Assembly (NCBI GenBank): GCA_028023455.1
Contig: JAQFVV010012405.1
Coordinates: 10,780,423-10,844,422, forward strand
Source: Epiperipatus broadwayi
Taxonomy: Eukaryota > Onychophora > Udeonychophora > Euonychophora > Peripatidae
Length of the DNA stretch: 64,000 nt
Direction of reading: 5' to 3'
Below the pieces are notes generated by a model. It saw only the letters and a program-made list of their open reading frames with translations. It ran no database searches and was not told the DNA's origin. A program made the position numbers and the translations under genes. Positions 1-12,369 of the stretch are shown here, one piece after another. How positions within the stretch are numbered: position 1 is the first letter of the stretch; each line of letters begins with the position of its first letter.

Positions 1-1489
1 CAGTAAAGGTCATGGCATTTATAGATGATATTGTAATAATTTTTGAAAACTGTTATAATATTGATGTTGTAATGAATATAATCAGAAAATTTCAGCAGGC
101 AACTGGAGCATTAATTCAAGTAAATAAATCAGCAGCTTGGCAATTGGCAACAGGCAAAAGAATTCCCAATGAGTTTGTAGCCCTACCTAAGTCCTTCCTT
201 GGCCTTCCATTATATTTACCAAAAACTAAGATGAATGGACTATTAAACAAATTAGTCACAAGGAAAATTGAGGAAAGAATTAATGGTTTTATGCCTTTTA
301 AATTCTATGAAATAACTAAAACCAAAATATTTAATGCAATTGCAATGGGAGTGCTAGGATATTATGGCCCATGGTTAAAATTATATAATAAATCAAACCT
401 AAAGATTATACAGATGGCAAAAAAATTCATATGGGGAAAGAAAACTTATCTCCTCTCTACCTCGCTTTTACAGCTTCCAATAAATAAGGGTGGTCTCAAT
501 TTAATTGATCCAAAAGCTTATGTTCAATTTGTTACTGCTAAAGCTTATATGAATGTAGCCAAGGATCAGTCATTTAATCTCCCAAATGGTGACATATTTA
601 TTATTAATGGATTGGGAGTTGAAAAAAGATCATATCTTACTGACATGTTGATGGCATATAAAGATTTGCAAGATGAACTTAATGTAACCACCCTAGATGG
701 TATTAGATATAAAGATTTAAAAAAAGCAAATTACCAAAATGAAAATAATTGGTTGAGTTGTTCAATGAAAAATGTATTAAAAAAATTTCACTCAATATAT
801 ATACCTCAGACATCAATGAGATTTATTTTTAAGTTAATCAATGGGATTCTACCTACAACTACCTATATTAATAAAAGACTGGGATTGAGTTTGAATGAAA
901 CCTGCATTATGTGTAAGAGGCACAATGAAACTTTCATGCACTTATTTGAAGAATGCTACGCCTTTAGAAACATTAGAATGAAGGTCTTTCACAGGCCTAT
1001 AATAAATCTCAAATATCTTATGAAAAAATGTTATAAACTTTAACCTGCACAATGCGAATGTAATGATCCATACATTGAAATCATTGTGGGCAATAAGATG
1101 TTCACTTTTATTTGATAATAAGAAATTCAATTGGTTAAAAAAAATAGATAGAGATTGGGAGAACTACTTCAACTTATGCCTAAAATATTGGCCCCAAAAA
1201 ACCTTCCAACATGTATGGGGAGGAATTGCTCTCTCCAGATGTGAAATCTGGGAGTAAAACATAAAATAAAGAAGGGTAAAGTTGTTAAAGAAAAAGGGTC
1301 TAAATCGTAAACAATGAACAGGTAACAGGAGAATTAAGTGAACGTGTTGCAATGTGTATAATGGACAAGTGAAGGATAATACTGTTCTTTTTTTTTTTTG
1401 TCTGTACTAAAAATTGATCTTGTAATTATGTAAATATGTTGTGATTTAATAAAGTGTATTACTTAAAATAAAAATAATAATAATAATGT
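1..1489 (+). mobile_element. 3' part of an L1/Tx1-like LINE
   Basis: This is the 3' portion of a non-LTR retrotransposon whose 5' part lies outside the window. It contains the end of a reverse transcriptase reading frame, then about 230 bases of untranslated sequence. A polyadenylation signal AATAAA sits at 1448-1453, and an A-rich tail with AAT repeats runs from about 1464 to 1489. The AAT tail differs from the TGATGA tail of the RTE copies elsewhere in the window, so this is a different LINE lineage. No target duplication can be assessed because the 5' end is missing. Confidence 0.8.
3..1257 (+). pseudogene. LINE reverse transcriptase, C-terminal part, frameshifted
   Basis: The frame 12-1043 encodes the end of an L1/Tx1-type reverse transcriptase, which would copy its own RNA at a nicked target site. 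The catalytic motif FIDD lies at residues 3-6, right at the window edge, so the fingers and endonuclease domain are cut off. The thumb and connection follow, with a GGLNLIDP motif typical of L1-like elements. A C-terminal zinc-binding motif C298-x2-C301-x8-H310-x4-C315 is complete. The frame then stops, but the usual C-terminal stretch (a W-x-x-R motif) continues at 1063-1257 in another frame, so the copy carries a frameshift near 1040. The true start is not in the window. Family placement between L1 and Tx1 is uncertain. Confidence 0.8.
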
Positions 1490-2544
1490 GAAAGCTAAAT
1501 AAATAAATTTATGCAAATGCAATATAGAATCATGATTAAATTGTTAAAACGAAGTATTGCAAATATAACCAATGGCCACTAAAATCTGCCAGATATGCTT
1601 CATGCAAAAAATTAGTTTAATAAAATGGCAACTAACTTTCAAGCTACTTACTATTAATTCATTTTCACTTAATTCCTTAAGTAATTAGATAACATTTAGA
1701 AAACAAAACACTATATTTCTGGAAAAAAAAACCCAAACAGATCATTTAAATATATATATATATAGAATTCAGATTAAAAAAAGAGAATCTCAGAATACAC
1801 ATTGTAAAAGTGATGTGTCCATACATATGGCTATATACATTAAGACACAATGTTTTTAAATAATTAGAATAGCAAATAGTCTGCAACAACTCTATTTTTA
1901 CAGTTCGCTAATGTTCAATTTCCTCGATGTACCTTCAGGCTGGCTGCTACAAAAACGGTTCACAATGAGCAAGGTTTAAACACACCTTGACCCCAGTCCA
2001 GTTTAGCTGCACATGAATGCTTTGAAGTATAGCATTGCGACTGGCCTTACACTCCTTACAGCTTCCGTCTCTGCAACAGTCTATCAGATATTTCACTTAA
2101 AAATTGCTGGAAAGTCGAACTCTTTATTCAACTGCTATCGGACGGTTTCCTCAGGCTACAGTCTCCCCATCTCTGTGGGCTCTTTCAGCTATACCCGTGG
2201 ACTACATTTCCAATGAGTGCTTTAACCGAAAACACTGACACGAGATATTTCCTACTGGAATTGAACAGATGTCTACTGGAGATGCACTCAAATACTGCCT
2301 TGACATAGTTGTTACACAGTCTTTTTATAGCTTTCTGATAACTGCAGCAATTAATTACATTGTCCAATAAGGTAAGGTCTCTTATCTAGAAATATTTGCA
2401 ATCAGCAAATATTTCTTGGAATTATAGTTCGTCATTACGTTAATGCTTAATTAAATTCCTCAGTTATCAGTGCGCGATCTAAAAACAACCTCTCGAATAA
2501 ATCTAGTTTTTCTGGAGTGCATAAACTTGTATGCAATTTTTACA
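1490..2544. other. Non-coding stretch with a less AT-rich island
   Basis: The first 400 bases are plain AT-rich sequence. From about 1880 to 2400 base composition becomes clearly more balanced, with few homopolymers. Open frames of 60-67 codons exist on both strands there, but neither resembles a protein I recognise. No repeat elsewhere in the window matches this island. It could be an exon or 5' region of a host transcript, or an unrecognised element. Confidence 0.4.
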
Positions 2545-2685
2545 AAATACCACAAAAAGTAATGAGATATTTTATATAGCGCTATGTTTTTATAAACTGT
2601 AATAGTAATATTCAGCGATTAAGGTAATGCACAGCGCTTTGAAGATTTTAAATTAATCGAGGAATATTACTATTACAATATAAAA
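2545..2685 (+). repeat. Diverged copy of the TA-flanked MITE seen at 33392
   Basis: The segment shares with the element at 33392-33559 the order: a terminal part reading GAGATATT then TATAGYGCTATGTTTT, then AATAGTAATATT and GCGATTAAG, then AATGCACA. It is more diverged and lacks a clear matching right end, so it is an old or truncated copy. Confidence 0.5.
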
Positions 2686-3127
2686 GTAAGGTGTTTAGTT
2701 ATTTGAAAATGTGGCCACTTTTAATTTCACTTTTTTATAACTTTGATTTTTTTTTTTTTTTTTACAAACTATACTTGTACATATGTGTAATATCTATCAG
2801 AATGTAAGTAATATAATGATTTTAGAGTTATACTAATCTTATTTTAAATCTTATTTGTATTTAACGAGGAAAAGAGAGATAGATAGACAGAGAGATCATG
2901 TAACGATTATTTATTGATAAACCATGTCAAAGTATAAAGAATTCTCAAGTATTTATTTTTGTGTGAATGATTTACTTTTTATTTCTTCAACGACATTTAT
3001 TTTATTACATCAAACTTATTCCGTTATTGAATATAATTTTTGTGTATGGGATCATTTAAGTTAAGTTATTTAATATCTATGCAGCAAAAATGTATTTTTA
3101 ACAATTTTTATATTTAAAATAATTTTT

Positions 3128-3247
3128 GTCAAGCGTTATTAGCCGATATGTCATCGCAGCTGCCTTGCAAGCAAGTACTTGGTTGCAGACGGTTGTGGGT
3201 TCGCGTCCCGGCCGATGCTATGACATATGAAAAAATAATAATAATAA
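3128..3247 (+). mobile_element. tRNA-Gly-derived SINE-like insertion
   Basis: The unit has an anticodon-arm-like block with loop CTTGCAA (3164-3170), a B box GGTTCGCGTCC (3198-3208) and a 3' tail GCTATGACATATGAAAA running into AATA repeats. Its A box is degenerate compared with the sister copy at 54930. The duplicated host sequence at 3567-3870 has no insertion here, which gives an empty site. Flanks reading ATAATTTT on both sides fit a target duplication of about 8 bases. It is not a functional tRNA: the acceptor ends do not pair. Confidence 0.65.
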
Positions 3248-3458
3248 TTTTACAAATAAAAAGTCCTATATTTATTTTCTCCTAAGTACACAACATTTAG
3301 AAAAATCTTATTTTAAATCTTATATATATAGAGAGAGAGCGAAAAAAGAGTGACAAGTGGAAAGACTGTATTTTTATATTGGACTATTTTCATCATCTAA
3401 TATGTGTGTTGAATGTCTTTAGAAAAGTTTAATTTTTGTTAAATACTCCAAATGCATT

Positions 3459-3556
3459 CAACTGTTAGTAATATCACAGCAAACAGGTTAGTATATGCAC
3501 CAACTGTTAGTAATATCACAGCAAACAAATGTTAATAATATCACAGCAAACAGGTG
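3459..3556 (+). repeat. Short minisatellite, three units
   Basis: The motif GTTAGTAATATCACAGCAAA (third unit slightly changed) occurs three times at 3459, 3501 and about 3530 with unequal spacing of about 42 and 28 bases. The unequal spacing and lack of identical spacers rule out a CRISPR array. Confidence 0.75.
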
Positions 3557-3981
3557 TAAACTATGTGTAAAAATTATTTATTGATAGTCCATGTCAAAGT
3601 ATAAATAATTTCCTAATATTTATTTCTGTACATGAGATTTACTTTTTATTTCCTCATCAACATATATTTTATTACATCAAACTTATTTCATTAATGAAAA
3701 TAAATTTTGTGCATGTGGTCATTTCTGATGCGTTATTTAATATCTATGCAGGAAAATGTATTTTTAGCTTATTTCTATTTAAAATATCTTTACAAATAAA
3801 AATTACATTTTTATAAATAAAAAGTTATATGCGTCTTTTCTCCTAAGTGTACAATATTTAGAAAAAGCATAACAATGTACGTGTAAAAAATGAAATATAT
3901 TAAGGAAAAGTTATACATAAATAACATATACTTGTAAAAAAAATAAATAGGCATAAATAAATAGTGAATAACTTGAAGTAA

Positions 3982-6706
3982 AGGCAGCGGTTGGTGGCCA
4001 AATGTGGAAGGTGCTAAAAATCCCTGATTGCGGACCCAAGCTGCATTTGGTGAAAACTTTTTTTTTAGGTACTTACAACTGCAGATGATTTTCAAGTGAA
4101 GGAAGGTTTCAAGAATTGAAAGAGGAACTGCCTCCTATTAGAAGGGATATTATTGGTCTTTGTGAAGTTAGTGAAGAGGCAAATGATTTCAAAAGTGGAC
4201 ATGTACTCTATTATAAAGGCACAGATATTGGAAGTACAACTGTAGTAGGATTCATTATAAATAATAAGTGGAAGAACGGTATTATGGAGGTTGATGGTGT
4301 GTATAGGACAGAGTGAGAAATTAGTTATTCAATATATGCTGATACTTCAGGTTTATGCCTCAACAAAGTGAAGTAGTAGAAAAATTTTATATAGATGTAC
4401 AAAAGACGTGTGATCAGAATAAACAATATTTTAAAATCATTATTTGACAAACAAATGATAGATGAAAGTGATGTAGGTAAATTTGGTTATGGTTACAGAA
4501 ATGAGAAAGGACATAGACATGTGGAGTTTGCAGAAAAACAAAACCTTTATATTATGAATTCTTTTTTTGAGAAAAATGTTAAAAGAAATGGACATGGAAG
4601 CATCCAAATAAAGGTACAACAAAATTGGATTATACTTTGACCAGCAGAAAATACATATTTCAAGATTGTAATGTCCTTAATAAATTCAACACAGGAAGTG
4701 ATCATCGATTAGTAAGATGTAAGATATGTGCTAAAGCAAACCTTGACTAGCAAAAATTATTAAAAAAAAACAATATTTAGAGTTGATATTCCTAATCTTC
4801 AGAAATATTCTAATGAATTTAAATTAAAACTAGCAACTCAGTTTCAAGCATTAATAGATTTTTAAACATCATTCAGATTTGAATAAAATTAATAGGAAAA
4901 TAACTGATACACTTTTAAAAACTACGACAAAGATAGTTGGTAAAAAAAAAAGCAGCAATTGATCAATAAAAGTTCTACTGAGATTAGAAAATTTATGAAG
5001 AAAAGAAGGAATATGAAGATGTATAAAAATGATGCATTAAGAAAGATTGAATATCTCAAATTTTGTAAAATGGTATGAAAAAGAGTTGATAATGATATAA
5101 GAAAGTATAATTGTGAAATAGCAAGGAAATCTGTGGAAGAGAATAAAAATCTCAAGAGTGCAAAACAGTATTTTGGTAATGGTAGAAAACTTATATCTGC
5201 AATAAGAAAAAAAGATGGAACTATTACTAAAATGTGATTGTTATAAAGAACATATACTTTCTACATCCATGATATCTTCTGAATTGCCCATGATTTTTAA
5301 TGAAGAAGTGTGAGTTGCAAACTTATGAAGCAAGGAAAAGCTTCAGATAATGATGGAATTATAATTGATATATTAAAAGAAGCAGGTGAAGACATAAAAT
5401 TTTTTTGGCAAAGTTAAATACCAAATATCTATATGATAAAGATGCATCATATGATTGGAAGAATGTGGTATTAATATAAATATTTTAAAAAGGTGATAAA
5501 GAAGACATTAGAAATTACAGACCTATCAGTCTTTTATCAGAACATTGAATTTCAATCAACCAAAAGAATAAACTGGATTTAACAGTAGTTTTTGGTACAG
5601 TAGATCATGTCCAAGTATGAGAGAAATTATCAAAAAGACAATTGAATATCACTTGCCATTAAGCTTTGGATGTGTATATTATGAAAAGGTATTTGATTGT
5701 CTAAGCATTTCTTCAGTGATTAAAGCATTGGATTATCTAGGTATAGGCCCAGCATCTTATAAAAATGCAATAGCAACATTAGATTACAAAATGATACTAG
5801 GAAGGTTAACATTTAGAAGGATATAAAACAGGGATTTACCATATCTCCAAAACGTTTTGCAGCAGTGCAGCAAGAAAGATTTTGGGGATTAAAATGGAAA
5901 GTTAACGGAGTAAAAATAAGTGAAGATTATTTAAGTCATTTTTATCTTGTAGATGATGTAGTTGTTTTTACAAATAATGTTTTAGGGCTTGAGGAAATGT
6001 TGCAAGAGTTATCAGATGAAAGTAAGAAAATAGAACTAAAGGTAAATATTAAAAAGACTAAAGTAAGATTCCATGGATTTTCTCAAAAGATGAAAATAAA
6101 AATTGATTATGATGAGTTAGAAGAAAGTAACAACTACAAGTACCTTGGTCAGATTATTACAACAGAGATACATAATTGATGAAATTAACCATAGAATTAA
6201 ACTTGATTGGAGTGCTTTTGATAGAAATAACAATATTAAAAGAAAATATGCATGTGTGTTTGAAAATGAAGGTTTTTAGTAAATGTATTTTTCCAGTTCT
6301 TATTTATGGACCTGAGATTTGGGCACTTAATAGAAGAGCAAAACAGAGATTAGACCACTCAAAGAAATAGAGAGAGAGATGCATGTTAGTAGTAACAAGA
6401 AGATATTGAAAATGCAATATATGAGTAAGAGAACAAACAGTGTTACTGACATCATTGAAAGAATTAAAAGACTGAAGTGGGTATGGGCTAGATGTATTGC
6501 TAAAAGAGATGATAGTAAAAGGACAATTCAAATCTGAACCTGGATTCAAAGACAAAGACCCAAAAAAACACATGTGAGATGGATTGATGAAATAAGAAAG
6601 TGTGCAGGGATGATGTGGAAAAGAGAAGCTAGAGTTTAGAAAAAATAAATTTAACTTGGAGAAACTTCCATCCTGCAAAGTCTTGAATTAAATTGTCATT
6701 ATTGAT
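3982..6706 (+). mobile_element. RTE LINE, old 5'-truncated copy
   Basis: The sequence aligns end to end with the full-length RTE at 28279-31579, beginning at the point equivalent to about 28657, so roughly the first 380 bases are missing. It ends in the shared CTTCCATCCTGCA block just before the tail, which has decayed. It is the most degraded long copy here, with many stops, frameshifts and small deletions, for example near 5250 and 5545. Confidence 0.85.
4012..6700 (+). pseudogene. Decayed RTE endonuclease-reverse transcriptase
   Basis: The reading frame is broken into many pieces. Recognisable are parts of the apurinic-type endonuclease domain (a GLCEV block near 4160, a GSDHRLV-like block near 4695), then reverse transcriptase pieces (DYEKAFDS-like near 5680; the catalytic YADD-like motif appears as LVDDVVVF near 5950, keeping both Asp). 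The C-terminal region survives as a LIYGPEIW-like block near 6300 and a KRLKWVWARCIAKRDD-like block near 6470. A deletion removes the segment between the RPISLLS-like motif and the next block near 5545. No part can make a working enzyme. Confidence 0.85.
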
Positions 6707-6973
6707 GCACAAAAAATAATAAAAAATAAAAATAACAACACTATATAATCTGTCTCCCTATGTGAAAATATCAGAAATTATTTTTACTCTTAATATCTAA
6801 AAATAAATATATCAAAATGTGGTAGATTATTACTTTCATTGTTTGGAAAACAAGATTTACAGCAAGCAAGATTAAAAAATAAACATTTTATGTATGTTAC
6901 TTAACTGGTCATGAACTGCGCATATAGAATCTCACAGTTTCTTACAAAATTACAATTTTGGAAACGTTTTAAA

Positions 6974-6974
6974 A

Positions 6975-7071
<97 letters not shown>

Positions 7072-7088
7072 CAGATAGACAGATAGAC

Positions 7089-7172
<84 letters not shown>
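6974..7172. repeat. GATA tetranucleotide array
   Basis: About 200 bases of near-perfect GATA repeats, with three GACA-type variants near 7071-7090. Read on the minus strand it gives a spurious open frame of repeated Ser-Ile-Tyr-Leu, which is not a gene. Confidence 0.97.
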
Positions 7173-7173
<1 letters not shown>

Positions 7174-9933
7174 TTATTGCCTCTCAAAGAAATATTTTAG
7201 ATTGATTTTTACCTTTTGAGAATTGCAATCAGTATAATTAATATTATTATGTATTTATTCCATCTACATTTACTTTTTTAAAAGAATGTTTGCTTAATAT
7301 GACTAACAAATACTAAATTGCAATAAATTAACTTTGCATAAAATGCACCAATAGATTAATTGTGGAAAACTATTTAATATTATATTTTATATTGAAATTA
7401 TTCAAACATCACTGTATATATTACAATTTGATTTTTGACATATTTTTTTATAATTTTATGATTTAGCTGAACAAATATCTTAGGTTAACTACCTTTATTT
7501 GCTATTGTTTGTTGCACATAAAAACTGTACTTTTATATCCACAGAATTTTTGTAAACGAAAAATAAAGTTCATATAATTGCTTAATTTTAGCTAAGAATA
7601 TTTACATGTCAAATTTCACTAATACTGGATGAATACAAGATTTGAATAAAATTCAACTATTTTAAAATAACTATGAGATAACCGAACGCATCTATACTCA
7701 CTTGCCTTTTGATTTACAGAAACAGTCTAAACGTTAAAAACTTTAAAATTCCATTAACACACCTTTTAGAGGGTTATACTATAACAAGTTCTCCCCCCCA
7801 AAGCATGTTTATAAATAACCAATAGAGAAGTGAGAAATTGTGAACATATTTGTGGTAGGGTACCATTGATTTCCATCCTCATGATATAACTTATTCAAGA
7901 ATATCATTTTAGAACCTCTTCAGAAATATTAATAAGTCATTGATTCATCGTAAAGTTTATTTAAAATTATATTCTGTGCTTAAATTTTTATTATATATAT
8001 TTATAATGAAAATACCTAACATAAAGACTTATTTTGATTTGTGGAAAATAAAATGTTATATAAAGAATAATAACAATATCAGATTCAAATTTTGTTTAAT
8101 TCAATTGTTTTTCCTTTGTAAAATCATAATCACTATTATACACTTATTGTAAATATTTTTTTTTTTTTAAAAGTATAATTAAATCATATGTATTATCAAT
8201 ATATCATGTTTTAATAAATTTAATTTTTATTTTGCAATGAATATAAATAAAACGAAACAACTCCAGGGCTTACTTTATTTTAGTTTCTTTAATGTTTAAT
8301 TAAATATAATTGTTCTATTTTATTAAATGATTCTTTGCATAATTATTAAAATTATTGATTTTAATAATATGCCTGCCTAAGGATAATGGCGATCGAACTG
8401 TAAAATTGGAAGAATTGAATTATAATTTCCACTTGGATTATAAGCCTAAAGGTGTTAAAATTCTCCCCAAAATATGTATGTTTAATAAAGTAAAAAATTA
8501 AAATATATATGTACCTGATTAATCAAGCATAATCTAATTTTTTAATAATAGTTCTTTTTTATTATTTTAAGATTCGTGAAGTCAATATATGTTTTTTTCG
8601 ATTTTTATGCATGTCGTTTTGTTGTTCTTGTTATTAGTTTTATTTTTGTGTTTAATAGTAAGCTCGTAAAAACATTTTAAATAATCAAATTGAATTATTT
8701 TTCTCTCTTTTTTTCTCCCAATTTAAATAAGAAAACATCCAATTTATATATATATAAACTATAATGGTATGTTTATATAAGATATACATATAGAAGTCAT
8801 TAAATAAATAATTTTATTATATCCAAAAAGGAACGGAATTAAAATTTTAGCATGTAAATAGTTGACTTCTTTCTTTGCATTTCAGGAAGCTCTAATTTTG
8901 TGGTGAAAAAAATTGATTGGGATAAGGTGAATAAATAATGATCATTTTACTAAAAGTTTTACATTTCTAAATGATCTAACTATGCAGTTTATATGTTTAC
9001 ATAAAAAGACATCTTTCTCCATTTAATATTTCTGCAATGCTTAAACTATCTCTCTCCTGGTCAGCCTCAGGTTAACTTGATGATGATATTTTTTTGTCTT
9101 TAATATTGATAATAATATTACCTGAGTGTCACCTATATCTTTGATTATAAGACAATGAACTTTAATTAATAAATAAATTAAATCACAAGTAATATGTGGT
9201 TGTTACGCTGATCGATTCATATAGTATAAGTTAAATAGTGCATGGAATTAAAATGAGGAAGTTTTAAATTTATCAGAATAAAAAAATCTAATGACATAGA
9301 GTTTGAATATGACATGAAATGAGCATATTCCTACTATATTATTAATTTATAATTTGGTATGACAATTTTTATTTGTAAAATATTAATTTTGAAATTAAAA
9401 TATTTATAATTTTACCTATGTCAATTCAAAAATATTTACATAGGAAAAAAACGTGTGTACTATCTCATAAGGACACTCTATACTGATATATCCAACTTAT
9501 ATATAAATAAAAAAGAATGAAATGAATTCTAAGTACAATAAAATATTCCCTCTATTTTCTCCTAAAATGTAGATTCTGACACCATTAAATAGGCATGAGA
9601 AATGAACTCAACTATTACAATGTTTCAAAAATTTATATAACATTTAAATACCAAGATCATTAAATCGACAATATATTAAAACTCATTTTTAAACATAACT
9701 AAAACTAATAATAGAAAAAGTTATCATTACAAAAATTTATTTATTAAGTGGATAATCACTAGTCTAATGAATGAGTAATAAAACAGATAAATATAAACTT
9801 CTCACCTGGGCATTTTAGCATTTGAATTTTAAATTTCATTATTGTGCATTTGTGTATGATTTTGTAAAATTATAGTTTATAATTAATTATACCATACACA
9901 TTTATCTATGCAATTATAATAGATATTTAATTT
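7173..9933. other. AT-rich intergenic sequence, no feature recognised
   Basis: No coding signal, tRNA-like unit or clear repeat was seen here. Short open frames such as 7940-8152 are low-complexity and Lys/Ile/Phe-rich, as expected from AT-rich DNA. Confidence 0.6.
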
Positions 9934-11343
9934 ATATAATTGATATATTAAAAGAAGCAGGTGAAGAAATAGAAAATTTTTAAGCAAAGTTATATACCAA
10001 ATGTCTAAATGATAAAGATGTACCAGTTGATTGGAAAAATGCAGTAATAATATTAATATTTAAAGAAGGTGATAAAGAAGATATTAGAAATTTCAGACCT
10101 ATCAACCTTTTATCAGTTTTATACAAAATTTTTATCAAGATAATTACCACTCGTCTACAAAGAACATTGGATTTCCACCAACCAAGAGAACAAGCTGGAG
10201 TTAAAAGTGGTTTTAGTACAGTAGATTATATCCAGGTATTGAGAGAAGTTATAGAAAGGACAAATGAATATGAGTTACCATTATGTTTTGGATTTGTAGA
10301 TTATGAAAAGGCATTTGATTCTATAAACATTTCTTCAGTGAATAAAGCATTGGATCATCAAGGTATAGATCCAGGATATTGTCATATTTTAAAGAATATT
10401 TATAAAATGCAACAGCAACAATTAGATTGCATAATGATACTGGGAAACTCAACATTGAGAAGGGTGTAAGACAAGGTGACTCCATATCTCCAAACTTTTT
10501 ACATTAGTGTTGCAAGAAATATTTTGTGGATTAAAATGGGAAACTAAAGGAGTGAAAGTAAATGGAGATTATTTAAGTCATTTAGATTTTACAGATGATA
10601 TAGTTGTTTTTTTGAAAATAATGCTTCAGAGCTGCAGGAAATTTTGCAGGAGTTATCAGATGAAAATAGAAAAGTAGGACTAAAGATAAATGTTAAAAAG
10701 ACTAAAGTAATGTTTAATCGATTTGCTCAAAATATGAAAGTAAAGATTGATTATGATGAATTAGAAGAAGTTAACAGTTACAAATACTTTGGTCAGATTA
10801 TTAATACAGATGGAAACATAATGGAGGAAATTAATCATAGAATTAAACTTGGTTGGAGCCCTTTTAATAGAAATAACTTGATACTAAAAGGAAATATACA
10901 TATGTGTTTGAAAAGGAAGATTTTAACAAATGTGTTTTACCAATTCTTACTTATGGATCTGAGACTTGAACACTTAATAGAAATGCAATACAGAGACTCC
11001 AGACCACTCAAAGAAGTATGGAGAGATCCATGTTGGGAATAACAAGAAGATATTGAAAATGCAATGTATGGGTAAGATAATAAGCAGGTGTTACTGACTT
11101 CATTGAAAAAATTAAAAGATTGAAGTGGAGTTGGGCTGGACATATTGCTAGAAGAGATGATAGTAGATGGACAATTGAAATCTTAAACTGGATTCCAAGA
11201 GATTGTAAAAGATCAGAAAGAGACCACATGTGAGATGGATGGATGAAATAAGAAAATGTGTAGGGGTGATGTGAAGAAGAGAATTGGAGAAGAGAAGCTA
11301 AAGATTGGAGATGGATTAAACTTGGAGAGACCTTCATCCTGCG

Positions 11344-11346
<3 letters not shown>
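9934..11346 (+). mobile_element. RTE LINE, 5'-truncated copy
   Basis: The copy begins at the position equivalent to about 30139 of the full-length RTE and runs to the CTTCATCCTGCGG block at the 3' end. The normal GATAATGG and TGATGA tail is replaced by TGATATATA, so the element runs directly into a TA array. It is better preserved than the copy at 3982. Confidence 0.88.
9940..11330 (+). pseudogene. RTE reverse transcriptase, truncated and frameshifted
   Basis: Reverse transcriptase of the RTE clade without its endonuclease. A first open piece at 10167-10469 covers the fingers and palm, with FVDYEKAFDS at residues 43-52. After a frameshift near 10465 the RQGDSIS motif follows in another frame, then the catalytic motif as FTDD near 10589, keeping both Asp. 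A second open piece at 10644-11042 covers the thumb and the KYFGQIINTDGN block. The C-terminal KRLKWSWAGHIARRDD-type region continues to about 11330 in further frames. Frameshifts and a missing 5' half make it inactive. Confidence 0.85.

Positions 11347-11395
<49 letters not shown>
11347..11395. repeat. TA dinucleotide array
   Basis: About 24 TA units directly abutting the 3' end of the truncated RTE copy. Confidence 0.95.
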
Positions 11396-11398
<3 letters not shown>

Positions 11399-11578
11399 CA
11401 AACAAATATATTTAACACAGTATTTAATGGTTGTAGTTATTTATATATATATATATATATAATCTATTTATAAATTTAGATATGCAGGTGGAAAATGGAT
11501 CTTATTTTTTTATTCACTGATAATATAGTTTTGTTTTACAAAGTCGAATAGTATATTAATGATAAAATATAGATAATA

Positions 11579-11655
11579 TTTACAAATATAAATGTTTGGA
11601 ATTGAAGTATATATATATACAAATATAAATGTTTGGAATTGAAGTATATATATAT
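11579..11655 (+). repeat. Tandem duplication of a 37-bp unit
   Basis: The unit ACAAATATAAATGTTTGGAA plus TTGAAG and a short TA run occurs twice in a row. Confidence 0.85.
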
Positions 11656-11656
11656 A

Positions 11657-12218
11657 CAGAGCCAATCAGAGGGGGGACAGGAGGAACATCTGCCCTTGGT
11701 CTTGCAATATTAGAAGCCTCAACTTGGCAACTCAATATGTTAAACAAAAATATAAAATGCAAAGTGGTGTCATGGCTTATAGAATGGCCTTAATTTTACA
11801 GTTAAATTTTCCAAAATAATATTTGAAAAAAAAAAAAAAACGTTTTCAACCAGGCAAACCACAAATCAAAATTTAAGGCAGTATAGGAATGAGGTGCCAA
11901 TTTGAAGAATCTGTGAGGAAAGCAATTGCAGCACTCAATGACCAGCAGAAATAATAGTCTCAGTCCCCTGTCAGTCAGTTCTGTGCTAGTGGTTTTTTAT
12001 GATACTAACAGTGCTAGAGTAAATCTACCCTATACAAGTGTTATCTGGAACTGATCTGCTTGATCATTTCTGCAATTCATAACTAACTGCTTCTGGAATC
12101 CCGTTTTTGGCCCTGTAAGTAAAAACTCATTTTTTTTCTCTCCCCACATTCTTATTTTAAATTTTGAAGGGCCTCTAAAATATTAATTGCCCAGGCCTCA
12201 CATGTTTTCTGCAAGGCC

Positions 12219-12221
<3 letters not shown>
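11657..12221 (+). mobile_element. hAT-like MITE, 565 bp
   Basis: The element starts CAGAGCC and ends GGCCCTG, imperfect terminal inverted repeats of the CAGGGCC type seen in many hAT elements. The subterminal regions also mirror each other loosely (ATATTAGAAGCCTC near the left end; ATTTTAGAGGCCC on the opposite strand near the right end). It is less AT-rich than its surroundings. It is flanked on both sides by TATATATA, compatible with an 8-bp hAT target duplication, but the flanks are TA repeats so this is weak. It has no transposase frame. Confidence 0.6.

Positions 12222-12297
<76 letters not shown>
12222..12297. repeat. TA dinucleotide array
   Basis: About 75 bases of TA repeats with one interruption, immediately right of the hAT-like MITE. 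Confidence 0.95.
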
Positions 12298-12300
<3 letters not shown>

Positions 12301-12369
12301 CAAAAATGATATAATGATCATAAGACATTATATAAACGTGTACAGAAAGAAAATATATCTTCGGTAAAT

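Larger units (their letters stand above)
2893..3870. repeat. Imperfect direct duplication of about 350 bp
   Basis: The sequence from about 2900 to 3310 is repeated from about 3567 to 3870. Shared blocks in the same order include a TTATTTATTGATA block, CCATGTCAAAGTATAAA, TTACATCAAACTTATT, TTTAATATCTATGCAG and TTTTCTCCTAAGT. The first copy carries a tRNA-like insertion of about 120 bases (3128-3247) that the second copy lacks. The region between the copies holds a short GAGA-rich run and a three-unit minisatellite. Confidence 0.7.

Noticed and set aside
3459-3556. CRISPR-like repeats
   Set aside because: Only three units with unequal spacing in an animal genome; a plain minisatellite.
6969-7187. 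Open frame of repeated Ser-Ile-Tyr-Leu on the minus strand
   Set aside because: It is a direct translation of the GATA array.
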